Source: Stutzerimonas stutzeri
Lineage (GTDB): Bacteria > Pseudomonadota > Gammaproteobacteria > Pseudomonadales > Pseudomonadaceae
Assembly (NCBI RefSeq): GCF_024448935.1
Contig: NZ_JAMOIE010000030.1
Span: 1-48,733 of the forward strand
Length of the DNA stretch: 48,733 nucleotides
Direction: 5' to 3'
Positions 1 through 8,389 of this stretch are shown here, in pieces. The first letter of the stretch is position 1; each line of letters opens with the position of its first letter. The translations under genes and the position numbers were made by a program. The notes below the pieces were generated by a model that saw only the letters and a list, made by a program, of their open reading frames with translations, was not told where the DNA came from and searched no databases.

Positions 1-95
1 GAGAGGGGCGTTTAAGCTCCGCCGCCTCTCCATCATGAAAAAGGGGAAAGGCAATGCCTCTTGTCCGGTGTGGCAGTGCTGAATCTCAACAGCTC

Positions 96-273
96 CTGGC
101 AGGCCGTTGAAAAACGTAGGCGAGGCAGGCAAGACAAGGCAAAAAGGACCGAGGAAGCGGACCGGGCTCGCGATCGAGTTTACTGTTGTAAACGAGCATT
201 GTGACCGGGCTGGCGATCCAGGGCCTTTTTAACGCGGGATTGCCAACGCAGGTAGCTGTCAACAGCCTGCCAG
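96..273. repeat. MITE-like intergenic repeat with terminal inverted repeats
   Basis: A segment of about 178 bases is bounded by imperfect inverted ends. The left end reads CTGGCAGGCCGTTGA and the complement of the right end reads CTGGCAGGCTGTTGA, so 14 of 15 bases match. No open frame inside has a convincing start or domain. The core at 151-199 recurs at 35712-35760 with 45 of 49 bases identical. Short size, inverted ends, no transposase and a second copy in the window fit a non-autonomous mobile repeat of the kind common in Pseudomonas genomes. No clear target duplication was seen. Confidence 0.6.
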
Positions 274-296
274 AGCAAAAACGCGACTCCATACGC

Positions 297-992
297 TTAC
301 TGCTGGGCCCACTTCAAGAACGCCTCGCGGCTTTGCGGAGTCAGCATGTTCCACATCTGCTGCAGGGTGGTCAGGGTCGCATCGCTGTGTGGCAGGGTAG
401 CCGTCGCCGAGGGCGTCTGGCGCAACGTCACTGCCGGGGTGGCCGGCTCGGCTGCAGCACCCAAGGGGGAAACGGTGGAGGCTTCGGGGGCGACTTCGCT
501 TGAACCCATCATCGCGCTGAGCACGGACGTATTGCGGTTGCCGGCCTGCGCCTCATGGCGTTCGCCCGTGCGGGTGTTCTCTGCCCAGGCGGGAAAATCG
601 GTCTCGAACTCACGGGCCTCGGCCAGGTTCTGCGGACGATCGAACCCCAGGCGCCATACTTCCCCGGCCTTCCCCTCGAAGTTGAAGATGGCAGTGCGGC
701 TGCGCACCACTTCATGGTCCATGCCGCCATTGATATCGAAGCCGTTCTTGTAGAAGGCTTGGACCTGATAGGCACCCGGTTGCAGATGCAGGCGCTTGTC
801 CGAGGCGCCGAACATGGAGTTGGCGGCCGAATATGGCTGACCGTTGATGCTGCGGATTTCCAGCTCGCTGGGAACCACCAGCTCCAGCACCTGGCTCTCC
901 GGCAATGGCGAACCGGCATACAGCTGAACAGGGGGCTGTTGGGCACAGGCTGCCAGCAGGCACGCCATGGCGATAACGAACAAACTGCGCAT
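297..992 (-). CDS. DUF2057 (YccT-like) family lipoprotein
   Basis: The 231-residue product starts with a lipoprotein signal ending in the lipobox LLAAC, so Cys16 should be lipidated and the protein anchored in the envelope. The body has the DUF2057 look: a short beta-rich N-terminal half with VPSELEIRSINGQPY, then LHLQPGAYQVQAFYKNGFD, a pattern seen in E. coli YccT. The last 80 residues are a Pro/Ala/Thr-rich linker ending in LTPQSREAFLKWAQQ, a C-terminal helix found in many pseudomonad members. An AGGAG site lies 6 bases before the ATG. The gene lies downstream of the porin on the same strand, with a hairpin between them. Its molecular role is unknown. Confidence 0.75.
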   Translation of the reverse strand: MRSLFVIAMACLLAACAQQPPVQLYAGSPLPESQVLELVVPSELEIRSINGQPYSAANSMFGASDKRLHLQPGAYQVQAFYKNGFDINGGMDHEVVRSRTAIFNFEGKAGEVWRLGFDRPQNLAEAREFETDFPAWAENTRTGERHEAQAGNRNTSVLSAMMGSSEVAPEASTVSPLGAAAEPATPAVTLRQTPSATATLPHSDATLTTLQQMWNMLTPQSREAFLKWAQQ

Positions 993-1091
993 GAAAACTC
1001 CTAGGTGGGAAGACCCGCCGACTCGGCGGTCTGGATGCGATGACGATCAGGAAACAAGAATAAGTCGTAAAGATGTCAGTTAAATGACAAA

Positions 1092-1119
1092 CCGGGCTGC
1101 CCCTGAGGGAACAGCCCGG
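1092..1119 (-). terminator. Probable terminator hairpin of the porin gene
   Basis: Perfect 8-bp stem CCGGGCTG / CAGCCCGG (1092-1099 with 1112-1119) just past the porin stop codon. Read on the minus strand it is followed by TTTGTCATTT, a weak U-rich tail. It fits a rho-independent terminator separating the porin from the lipoprotein gene. Confidence 0.6.
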
Positions 1120-1146
1120 TTCGTTTGACCTGCCCCGCGACGCGGA

Positions 1147-2202
1147 TCAGAAGTCGTAGCGCAGACCTACGGAGAGGCCGGTAGGCTCTTCACCGAACGC
1201 AGTGGCCGGTCTCACGTTTGCCGAACGGGCTTGTTCCCATGGTACCTGGTTGGAGTTGTCGTCGTTATCGATCATCGCATAGTTGGCATAAACACGAACG
1301 GCCTTGTCCAGCTTGTGCTCGACACCCACCACCCACATATCGGCGTCGGCGTTGTTGGCGTCGGAGTCGCGGGTCATCCACATGGCTTTCAGAGCAGTGT
1401 TCTTGGCCACCGCGAATTCGCCGCCCATACCGTAGACATCGGACGACCACGCATCGCTCTTGGCTTTAACCGGTGAGTCATGGTCAACAGTCTGATAGAA
1501 GCCCACCAGCTTGAAGGCATCGGTGAGCTTGTAGGCGGCAGCGGCACGGATGCCATCACGTTCGCCACGAGAGGCATCTTCTTCTACCTGCTCGTATGCC
1601 AGGGAGGCCTCCAGCGGGCCGCCTGCATAGTTCAGCGACATGCTGAAAGCATCGCTGTCTTCGTCCTCGACAGCCCACTGCCCTTCATACATCGAGTAGG
1701 CCAGTTTGGCATTGAAACCACTCATGGTCGGGGTGGTGTACTGGATGGTGTTGTCATAACGCTCGTCGAAGCGGCCATTGCCGAAACGAGTCAGGTTACG
1801 CATGTCACCAACCTGGTCACCGAACAGGTTCGCCGGGCCGCGGGCTACCTTGAACGGGCTGTCGAAACGACCTATCTGCACTGCGCCGATGTCGTTGCTG
1901 CGCAGGCCGACAAAAGTGTCGCGAGTGGCGAAGTCCGTGCTGTCACCATCGCTACTGCCACTGGTGAAGCTGATCTGCTGCTCGATCTGGAAGAAGGCTT
2001 CCAGATTCGGATTGATCTGGTGATCGCCCTTGAAACCCAGGCGCGAAGCGTTGCTCGACAGGTTGGTTTCGGAATAGTCGTCGCCATCATCCAGGTAATC
2101 TACCGATATGTGTGCACGGCCGTAGAACGACACATCGGCCATTGCCACAGCAGGCACCGCCATCGCAGCACCAACACCAATCGCAATCAACTTCTTCTTC
2201 AT
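1147..2202 (-). CDS. Gram-negative general porin (Porin_4 family)
   Basis: The 351-residue product starts with a classic signal peptide, MKKKLIAIGVGAAMAVPAVA, with likely cleavage before DVSFYGRAH. The mature chain begins with the VSFYGRAHISVDY first strand typical of trimeric 16-strand porins of the Omp32/Porin_4 type. Alternating amphipathic strands and acidic loops run throughout, and the chain ends GLSVGLRYDF, the C-terminal aromatic signature read by the BAM complex. It should form a water-filled outer-membrane channel for small, probably anionic or general, solutes. The length is normal for the family. GGAG stands about 9 bases before the ATG. The substrate cannot be read from the sequence. 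Confidence 0.88.
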   Translation of the reverse strand: MKKKLIAIGVGAAMAVPAVAMADVSFYGRAHISVDYLDDGDDYSETNLSSNASRLGFKGDHQINPNLEAFFQIEQQISFTSGSSDGDSTDFATRDTFVGLRSNDIGAVQIGRFDSPFKVARGPANLFGDQVGDMRNLTRFGNGRFDERYDNTIQYTTPTMSGFNAKLAYSMYEGQWAVEDEDSDAFSMSLNYAGGPLEASLAYEQVEEDASRGERDGIRAAAAYKLTDAFKLVGFYQTVDHDSPVKAKSDAWSSDVYGMGGEFAVAKNTALKAMWMTRDSDANNADADMWVVGVEHKLDKAVRVYANYAMIDNDDNSNQVPWEQARSANVRPATAFGEEPTGLSVGLRYDF

Positions 2203-2526
2203 CAGGGAAAGCTCCTTCGTTTATGAAACGTCGTCCTGCGAATGACATGACGTCGTCTGTTTCAACGGAGGCGATTATCGGAAGCGGATATGACAGAAGG
2301 TTTGCTGCACCATGACATTTCAAATATCAGGGAACTTATGGGCGAGTGGCGTTGCAGAGCGATTCGGCGGAGCAGCCAATGGGGGTCGGAATAAACGGCT
2401 TCATTTTCGAAGCTTCCGCTTGCCCGCACTCAATGCTGGAGCCCACGTCCCGTATGGTTAGGAAAGAGACGCAGGCATGGGAACAAAAATTGCCGACATC
2501 GAAGCAGCGCAGCGGGTTGGGAGGGC
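2203..2526. other. Intergenic region upstream of the porin
   Basis: 324 bases between the porin start and the end of the FabH-like gene. It must hold the porin promoter, read leftward. A TTGAAA lies in the right orientation near 2260, but no partner -10 is convincing. No gene, palindrome with a U-run or RNA structure was recognised in the remainder. Confidence 0.4.
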
Positions 2527-3648
2527 TCAGCGCCTGCGCAAAATCACGCTACCGATCGAGTAACCGGCACCGAACGAGCTGAGCACACCGAGGCTGCCGG
2601 CCGGCAGGTCGTCCTGATGCTTGTGGAACGCGATCACCGAACCGGCCGAACTGGTGTTGGCGTAGGTGTCGAGAATGACGGGCGCTTCCTTCGGACCGGC
2701 ATCGCGGCCGAGCAACTTGCGCACGATCAGCTGGTTCATGTTCAGGTTGGCCTGATGCAGCCAGAAGCGCTTGACCTCGCTGACCTCGATTTCGTTTTCC
2801 TTCAGATGCTCGCCGATCAGCTCGGCCACCATCGGGCAGACTTCCTTGAACACCTTGCGCCCTTCCTGAACGAACAGCTTGTCCGGGTTGGTCATGTATT
2901 GCTCGGCGCCGCGATTGAGAAAGCCGAAGTTGTTGCGGATGTTGTTGGAGAACTCCGTCGCCAGTTTGGTGCTCACGACCGCCCATTGATACGCCGAAGT
3001 CGCCCGATCGTCACGCTCGACAATCACCGCCGTGCAGGCATCGCCGAAAATGAAATGGCTGTCTCGGTCGCGAAAGTTCAAGTGGCCGGTGCAGATCTCC
3101 GGGTTGACCATCAGTACTGCTCGCGCCTGCCCCAGTTGAACCGAGTTGGCGGCGATCTGGATACCGAAGGTCGCCGAAGAACAGGCGACGTTCATGTCGA
3201 AGCCGAACCCCTTGATACCCAGTGCCGCTTGCACTTCGACGGCGACTGCCGGGTAGGGGCGCTGCAGATTGGAGCAGGCAACGATCACCCCGCCGATGTC
3301 AGCTGCGCTTTTGCCGGCACGCTCAAGGGCTTGCTGAGCGGCCTTGACCGACATCTCGCAGAGGATCGACCACTGGTCATTGCTGCGCTCGGGAATGCGC
3401 GGAACCATGCGATCCGGATCGAGGATGCCGGCTTTGTCGATAACGAAGCGGCTCTTGATGCCGGACGCCTTCTCGATGAACGCCGAGCTGGATTCCGGCA
3501 TCGGCTGGATCTCACCCGCCTCGATCGCTGCGGCATTTTCATCATTGAAACGACGCGAGTAGGTGTTGAACGACTCGACCAGTTCGTCGTTGGAAATGCT
3601 CTGGGCAGGGGTGTAAAGGCCGGTACCACTGATGACGACGTTATGCAC
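2527..3648 (-). CDS. Beta-ketoacyl-ACP synthase III (FabH-like)
   Basis: The 373-residue thiolase-fold condensing enzyme has its nucleophile Cys in NVACSSATFGIQIA, the catalytic His in FWLHQANLNMNQL and the catalytic Asn in YANTSSAGSVIAF, the FabH Cys-His-Asn triad. It should condense an acyl-CoA with malonyl-ACP. It is longer than E. coli FabH (317) because of an N-terminal insert around residues 25-75. It resembles P. aeruginosa PA3286 (FabH2), reported to take octanoyl-CoA from beta-oxidation into fatty acid synthesis; that specificity is inferred here. The start is GTG, with GAGG 7 bases upstream. The DUF3820 and ankyrin genes nearby match the gene neighbourhood recalled for PA3286-PA3288. 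Confidence 0.85.
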   Translation of the reverse strand: MHNVVISGTGLYTPAQSISNDELVESFNTYSRRFNDENAAAIEAGEIQPMPESSSAFIEKASGIKSRFVIDKAGILDPDRMVPRIPERSNDQWSILCEMSVKAAQQALERAGKSAADIGGVIVACSNLQRPYPAVAVEVQAALGIKGFGFDMNVACSSATFGIQIAANSVQLGQARAVLMVNPEICTGHLNFRDRDSHFIFGDACTAVIVERDDRATSAYQWAVVSTKLATEFSNNIRNNFGFLNRGAEQYMTNPDKLFVQEGRKVFKEVCPMVAELIGEHLKENEIEVSEVKRFWLHQANLNMNQLIVRKLLGRDAGPKEAPVILDTYANTSSAGSVIAFHKHQDDLPAGSLGVLSSFGAGYSIGSVILRRR

Positions 3649-3918
3649 AGTCGTTCCTCTTGAATATTGGCTGATCGTTGTCTGGCGTCGGAACAGAGCG
3701 ATGCCGGCCAGCGCCGATCGCCATCGTCATCCCGCGTCCGTTTATATGGCGGCTATTGTGCACGAAAACTGAACAGAATCTGCAGCGCAGCGTGTAAAAG
3801 CAGCCAAAGGTTATCGAGGCACGACGGTGGCCATCGCGGCTGCCCAGAAGCCAGCAGGCAGGGCCCTGGCAGGCTTTCGGTTATCCTTGTGCTCCCCGCA
3901 CCGCAGGAATGTTTCCCC

Positions 3919-4449
3919 ATGAAAGACCCACTCGCCGAACTGATCCGTCTGATCAGTTCGGGCTGCATGAGCGAAGACGAGATCAACCGGCTCGCTGACG
4001 AAGCGGCTCAAGCCTATGCCGACCCCCAGGCCTTTCTGCAGGCCAACCCGGACATCATCTACGACGATGGCTTCCCCATCCCGCTGGGCGAATGGATGAT
4101 CGTCGGCAGCCTGCCGGATACCGTGCTGTTCCAGGCCGATGATTACCAGGCGCTGTTCGAGCAGATTGTCGGTTCGTTCGGCCCGAACGTGAATTTCATT
4201 CTCAAGCCCAAGCAATTGGCCAAGACCGAGCCATTGAAGGCGCTCAACCGCATCCAGACCCAGCTCAGCAGCCTTTACCCGGAAAAAGGCGGTTACGTGC
4301 TGGTGGACTTCAGCGAGCCACTGGACGATGAGTTGCAGGCCGTACTCGTCTATACCTGCGACATCGAGCGGGTCATGGCCCTGGCGGTAGAAGTGGGTAT
4401 CTACGCCGCGCCCGCGCCGGCGGCGCTACAGGCCCAGAGCCAGGCGTGA
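3919..4449 (+). CDS. Conserved pseudomonad protein of unknown function
   Basis: 176 residues from the ATG at 3919, chosen because the upstream in-frame extension has no homologue-like sequence and CAGGAA precedes this ATG. The protein is acidic, soluble, and has no signal peptide or membrane segment. Visible features are an N-terminal helical part (LAELIRLISSGCMSEDEINRL), a central stretch with GEWMIVGSLPDTVLFQ, and a C-terminal beta stretch with GGYVLVDFSEPLDDELQAVL, ending in an Ala-rich tail. I do not recognise a named domain. It is convergent with the DUF3820 gene, with stop codons almost touching. Confidence 0.7.
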   Translation: MKDPLAELIRLISSGCMSEDEINRLADEAAQAYADPQAFLQANPDIIYDDGFPIPLGEWMIVGSLPDTVLFQADDYQALFEQIVGSFGPNVNFILKPKQLAKTEPLKALNRIQTQLSSLYPEKGGYVLVDFSEPLDDELQAVLVYTCDIERVMALAVEVGIYAAPAPAALQAQSQA

Positions 4450-4450
4450 A

Positions 4451-4663
4451 TCAGCGGCGACGCAATGGCTCGAGCAGCGGCGACAGACCGTTGTGGTCGA
4501 TCTCCTGCATCAGCGCCAGCAGCTGACCCAGATCCCCGGGCGGGAAGCCGACCCGGGCGAACCAGTTCAGGTAGTTGCCCGGAAGATCCGCGATCAGCCG
4601 GCCCTTGTATTTGCCGTAGGGCATGGTCTGGGTCACCAGGCGTTCGAGGTCTTCAGCTTTCAT
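4451..4663 (-). CDS. DUF3820 family small protein
   Basis: A 70-residue protein with the DUF3820 core MPYGKYKGRLIADLPGNYL followed by WFARVGFPPGDLGQLLALM. The YGKYKG...DLPxxYLxW pattern is diagnostic of the family, which is short and widespread in proteobacteria and also occurs next to exonuclease domains. Its biochemical role is not established. The neighbours (ankyrin gene, FabH-like gene) match the order recalled for P. aeruginosa PA3286-PA3288. Confidence 0.8.
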   Translation of the reverse strand: MKAEDLERLVTQTMPYGKYKGRLIADLPGNYLNWFARVGFPPGDLGQLLALMQEIDHNGLSPLLEPLRRR

Positions 4664-4850
4664 TGCAGCAATTCATCGGCAGATGGGCGGCAAATACTGC
4701 CATAGCCGATCTGGCCGTGCAGCCTTGCGCCCGTTTCGCACATTTGCGCGACCTGTCGGTCGGATACAAACGCAGTCGCCAGTGCAAACCGCTTGGCAGC
4801 TCGACGCGTCTGCGCCGCTGCGCCCAACTCTGAAAGCCGAGGACCTCAAG

Positions 4851-5384
4851 ATGACGGATCAACCGAGCCCCAAGCCCGAACTGGACGACGCCGCGCTGGC
4901 GTTCGCCGCTCAGGTTTTCGAAAGCGCCCGCAGCGGTGATGCCGAACGCCTCACCGACCTGCTCGGTCGCGGCTTGCCGGCCAACATTCGCAACCACAAT
5001 GGCGACAGCCTGTTGATGCTCGCCAGTTACCACGGCCATCTCGACGCCTCGCGCGTGCTGCTGGAGAACGGTGCCGACCCCCAGCTGCGCAACGACAAGG
5101 GCCAGAGTCCGCTGGCGGGCGCTGCCTTCAAGGGCAACCTGCGAATGGCGCGACTGCTGCTCGATCAGGGTGCCGATGTCGAAAGCGCCTCGCCCGACGG
5201 CAAGACCGCCCTGATGATGGCGGCCATGTTCAATCGCAGTGACATTGTCGAACTGTTACTGGCACGCGGCGCAGACCCAAGTCGCGCCGACATGAACGGC
5301 GTGACGCCTCTGGCCGCTGCGCAAGCCATGGGCGCCCAGGACACAGCCAAACTGCTAGCCGAAGCCGTTGCTGCCTGCAGCTGA
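4851..5384 (+). CDS. Ankyrin-repeat protein
   Basis: 177 residues from the ATG at 4851; the longer upstream frame lacks a ribosome site. After an N-terminal helix (ALAFAAQVFESARSGDAERL) there are four ankyrin repeats, recognisable by NHNGDSLLMLASYHGHLDAS, NDKGQSPLAGAAFKGNLRMA, PDGKTALMMAAMFNRSDIVE and MNGVTPLAAAQAMGAQDTAK, each followed by a xLLxxGAD-type turn. There is no signal peptide, so it is probably cytoplasmic. It resembles PA3287 of P. aeruginosa. Ankyrin repeats mediate protein binding; the partner is unknown. Confidence 0.85.
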   Translation: MTDQPSPKPELDDAALAFAAQVFESARSGDAERLTDLLGRGLPANIRNHNGDSLLMLASYHGHLDASRVLLENGADPQLRNDKGQSPLAGAAFKGNLRMARLLLDQGADVESASPDGKTALMMAAMFNRSDIVELLLARGADPSRADMNGVTPLAAAQAMGAQDTAKLLAEAVAACS

Positions 5385-5516
5385 GTTCCAGCTTCGCAGC
5401 GTCTGGATGACGTCTCTCCAGTACCCAACGCACCGCACATCAGACGGCTGCAGCGATCAGTAACCGTGACCTGGCCAACCGCCGAGCTGGCCGGCACCGG
5501 TCAAACAGAAGAGCTC

Positions 5517-5688
5517 ATGAGCATCGAAACGCTATCGATCGAAGGCATCGCCGCGCCCGTGACGCGTATAGGCTTGGGCACCTGGCCATCGGTGGCTGGA
5601 TGTGGGGCGCGCGGATGACAACCGCTCCGTCAGCACCACTCGCAGCGCCCTGGAGCGTGGCATCTACCTGATCGACACCGCACCGGTA
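5517..5688 (+). pseudogene. Truncated, frameshifted aldo/keto reductase
   Basis: From the ATG at 5517 the frame reads MSIETLSIEGIAAPVTRIG then LGTW, the usual start of a YdbC/YghZ-like aldo/keto reductase. After LGTW the frame is lost and a TGA follows. Reading on in the other frames restores IGGWMWG, then DDNRSVSTTRSALERGIYLI and DTAP, so there are at least two frameshifts. Similarity ends near 5688, and the barrel with its catalytic Tyr/Lys is missing. This is a remnant, not a working reductase. Confidence 0.8.
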
Positions 5689-5805
5689 ACCTGCTGGCCG
5701 TTCTCCGGATCAATCATCGCATGGTCGAGCTGTCGCTGACCGAGAATCGCCGTGGACGCTCCGCAGCCTGCGCCAACGCGGAGCGGAAAAGACCAGAAGG
5801 GAGCA

Positions 5806-5955
5806 ATCGACCGGCTCACGGAGTCCTCCATCCACTGTATCGTGCGTGATGAGACTGACGTCCCGGCCCGGGAGATACTTGAAGTCATGCAACAGATGCA
5901 GCACGACGGCGAGTTCGAGGCGATCCTGGCGGAGTACCGATACCGCTCGGCCTCG
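5806..5955 (+). pseudogene. Possible C-terminal remnant of a periplasmic solute-binding protein
   Basis: A short frame contains VPAREILEVMQQM followed by DGEFEAILAEYR. This resembles the last helices of amino-acid type (SBP_bac_3) binding proteins, where a count of Leu/Met plus DGxxxxILxxY is common. There is no start, no ribosome site and no full domain. The stretch lies between the reductase remnant and the MFS gene, so it is most likely debris. The assignment is weak. Confidence 0.3.
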
Positions 5956-6119
5956 CATGCTCAACCTTGGTTGCGTCATAAGCGCGCTCGGCCCTCTCGA
6001 TCCCGAGACGAACTTCAACCTTCGATCGCTGCCTACCTATCCGCGTATTCCCGCTAGCCCAGCGTCGCTCGACGCAAGCGGCGCGTGTCCGTTAATCGAC
6101 CCATCCCGTTGAGGCACCG

Positions 6120-7343
6120 ATGACCCAAGTGAACGCCACAGGCAAGTCGAAATTATCGGCGCGCGCCATATTGCTGATCGAACTGGCCCTGGCCATGGGT
6201 GGGTTCGCCATCGGTACCGGCGAATTCGCCATCATGGGACTGATGCCCAACGTCGCGCAGGGGCTGGGGATCAGCGAGCCGCAAGTGGGCCATGTGATCA
6301 GCACCTATGCCCTGGGTGTCGTGGTAGGCGCGCCGCTGCTGGCGATCCTCGGCTCGCGGATGTTCCGCCGGCACCTGCTGTTGCTCCTGATGGGCTTTTT
6401 CGCGCTGGGCAATTTCGCCAGCGCCATGGCACCGGATTACCACTCGTTGATGCTGTTTCGCTTCATCGCCGGCCTGCCCCACGGGGCCTATTTCGGCGTG
6501 GCGATGCTGGTCGCCGCCTCGATGGTTGCACCTGACCAGCGGGCCAAGGCGGTCAGCCGCGTGCTGGCGGGCCTCACCATCGCCATGCTGATCGGCAATC
6601 CCACCGCCACCTGGCTGGGGCAGTGGCTCAGCTGGCGCTGGGCGTTTGGTCTGGTTGGAATGATTGCGCTGCTGACGGTGCTGTTCGTGGCGATCTTCCT
6701 GCCGCTCGACCGCAGCGAGCCGCGTAACAACCCGATGCGCGAACTGCGTGATTTCAATCGAAAACCGGTGTGGCTGGCGCTGGCCATCAGTTCGATCGAT
6801 TTCGCTGGCATGTTCTGCGTGTTCAGCTACCTGGCACCAACCATGCTGGAGGTCACTGGCGTCAGCGAGAAGCGGATCCCGGTGGGCCTGGCCGCTTTCG
6901 GCCTGGGCGGCATTGTCGGCAACCTCTTTGGCGGCTGGTTGTTCGACAAGCTGGGGTTCAAGGCTGTCGCCTGGCTGTTGCTGTGGAGCATTCTGGTGCT
7001 ACTGGTGTTTCCGCTCGCTGCGCATTCGCTGTGGACGATCCTCCCAGCCGCGTTTGCGGTAGGCACCATGGTGTCGCTCGGCCCGGCCCTGCAGACCCAC
7101 CTGATGGACGTGACCGGCGAGGCCCAGACGCTTGGAGCCGCGTCCAATCATTCAGCCTTCAACGTCGCCAACGCCCTCGGGCCGTGGCTGGGCGGGCTGG
7201 CGATCAGCGCGGGGCTTGGCTGGACCTCGACTGGCTACATCGGCGCCGCGACCGGCGCCGTCGGCCTGCTGGTGTTCTGGTGGGCCTGGATCGCAAGCAG
7301 TGGAAGCGAAGAAACCAGGGGAGCCGTCACCGCCTGCGATTGA
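6120..7343 (+). CDS. MFS transporter, AraJ/sugar-efflux type
   Basis: 407 residues with 12 predicted membrane segments. The first helix (ELALAMGGFAIGTGEFAIMG) carries the FxxGTxEF pattern of drug/sugar MFS exporters of the AraJ/YdhP group. An inter-helix loop contains GSRMFRRHLLLLLM, the MFS motif-A region. The second half starts near NRKPVWLALAISSIDFAGM and includes FGLGGIVGNLFGGWLFDK. Substrates of this group include arabinose, arabinosides or drugs; none can be fixed here. The start is ATG at 6120, just after a short GAGG. It stands alone, 60 bases before the next gene, and could be co-transcribed with the hydrolase. Confidence 0.85.
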   Translation: MTQVNATGKSKLSARAILLIELALAMGGFAIGTGEFAIMGLMPNVAQGLGISEPQVGHVISTYALGVVVGAPLLAILGSRMFRRHLLLLLMGFFALGNFASAMAPDYHSLMLFRFIAGLPHGAYFGVAMLVAASMVAPDQRAKAVSRVLAGLTIAMLIGNPTATWLGQWLSWRWAFGLVGMIALLTVLFVAIFLPLDRSEPRNNPMRELRDFNRKPVWLALAISSIDFAGMFCVFSYLAPTMLEVTGVSEKRIPVGLAAFGLGGIVGNLFGGWLFDKLGFKAVAWLLLWSILVLLVFPLAAHSLWTILPAAFAVGTMVSLGPALQTHLMDVTGEAQTLGAASNHSAFNVANALGPWLGGLAISAGLGWTSTGYIGAATGAVGLLVFWWAWIASSGSEETRGAVTACD

Positions 7344-7403
7344 GCTGCGTGCCTATCCAGCTGGCCGCTCAATGTCGATTCCAGAAGGAGAGCGTGCCGC
7401 TGC

Positions 7404-8351
7404 ATGTCGAAATTGCCATTTTTCCGCACCCGAGCCCGCAGCTTTGTTTCGCTGATCGTCGCCGCAGTGTTCACCCTGCTGCCCGTCGGCTGCTCGATGC
7501 TCGAACAAAAAGAGCGCGAACTGGTGTTTCGTATCGAGCCCGGTACCGCCAGCTGGTACCGCGGCCTACCAGGCGGTGTGGAGGAGCTGGAGTTGAGCGC
7601 GCCTGCATTCGGCGACAGCCAGAACATCCACGCATGGTGGTGGCCGGCTGACGAGCGAGACGCGCCGGCAATTCTCTATCTGCACGGCTCTCGCTGGAAC
7701 CTCACCGGACACCTGTTCCGGCTCGAACAGATACGTTCACTGGGCTTCTCCGTGTTGGCAATCGACTATCGAGGCTTTGGCCAAAGCCTCGGCGAGCTGC
7801 CGTCGGAAGCCAGCGTATATGAGGATGCGCGTATCGCCTGGGACCATCTGAAAACCCTGCAGCCCGATGCGGACAAGCGTCTGATCTATGGCCATTCGCT
7901 GGGTGGTGCGGTGGCGGTGGACCTCGCCGCCGAGCTGGGACGCGAAGCCGAACGCCGTGGCGAAGCGCCGGAAGCGCGTGCGCTGATCGTCGAATCCACC
8001 TTTACCAGCCTGGCCGATATCGCAACGGAGGTAGCCGACACGCCCTGGCCAGTCCGCTGGCTGGTGTCGCAGAAATTCGACTCCATCGACAAGATCGACC
8101 AGGTCGGCATGCCGCTGTTACTGGTCCATGGCACGGCTGATCAATACGTGCCGGCGCGCTTCAGCGAAGAACTCTTCGCCGCCGCTCAGAACCCCAAACA
8201 GCTACTGCTGATCGAGGGCGGCAACCACAACAACGCCATGCGCGTGGGCCGCCGCGCCTATGCAAACGCGGTCCGCCAGCTGTTGAACGCGCCTGTCGTG
8301 CACAGCGCCGATGAACAGCCGCATCCAGGCACCCGGGCCAACCGCAGTTAG
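7404..8351 (+). CDS. Alpha/beta hydrolase, membrane-anchored or lipoprotein
   Basis: 315 residues. The N-terminus has a hydrophobic signal (FVSLIVAAVFTLLPVGC), and Cys at LPVGC looks like a lipobox, so it is probably exported and lipidated. The hydrolase core shows ILYLHGSRWN (oxyanion region), DYRGFGQS, the nucleophile elbow GHSLGG, the acidic residue in VHGTADQYVP and the His in GGNHNN. All triad residues are present, so it should be an active serine hydrolase of the YqkD/BAAT-like type. The substrate is unknown. AAGGAG lies 13-14 bases before the ATG, a little far. Confidence 0.82.
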   Translation: MSKLPFFRTRARSFVSLIVAAVFTLLPVGCSMLEQKERELVFRIEPGTASWYRGLPGGVEELELSAPAFGDSQNIHAWWWPADERDAPAILYLHGSRWNLTGHLFRLEQIRSLGFSVLAIDYRGFGQSLGELPSEASVYEDARIAWDHLKTLQPDADKRLIYGHSLGGAVAVDLAAELGREAERRGEAPEARALIVESTFTSLADIATEVADTPWPVRWLVSQKFDSIDKIDQVGMPLLLVHGTADQYVPARFSEELFAAAQNPKQLLLIEGGNHNNAMRVGRRAYANAVRQLLNAPVVHSADEQPHPGTRANRS

Positions 8352-8389
8352 CGCCGTTTTCGCCGCCAGACAGGCCTGCAGCGTCGCGC

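Noticed and set aside
1..95. Hairpin GAGAGG..CCTCTC at the left edge
   Set aside because: Long unpaired loop and no context, since the upstream gene is outside the window.
2617..3663. 348-codon open frame opposite the FabH-like gene
   Set aside because: Antisense shadow of a gene with intact catalytic residues; no domain.
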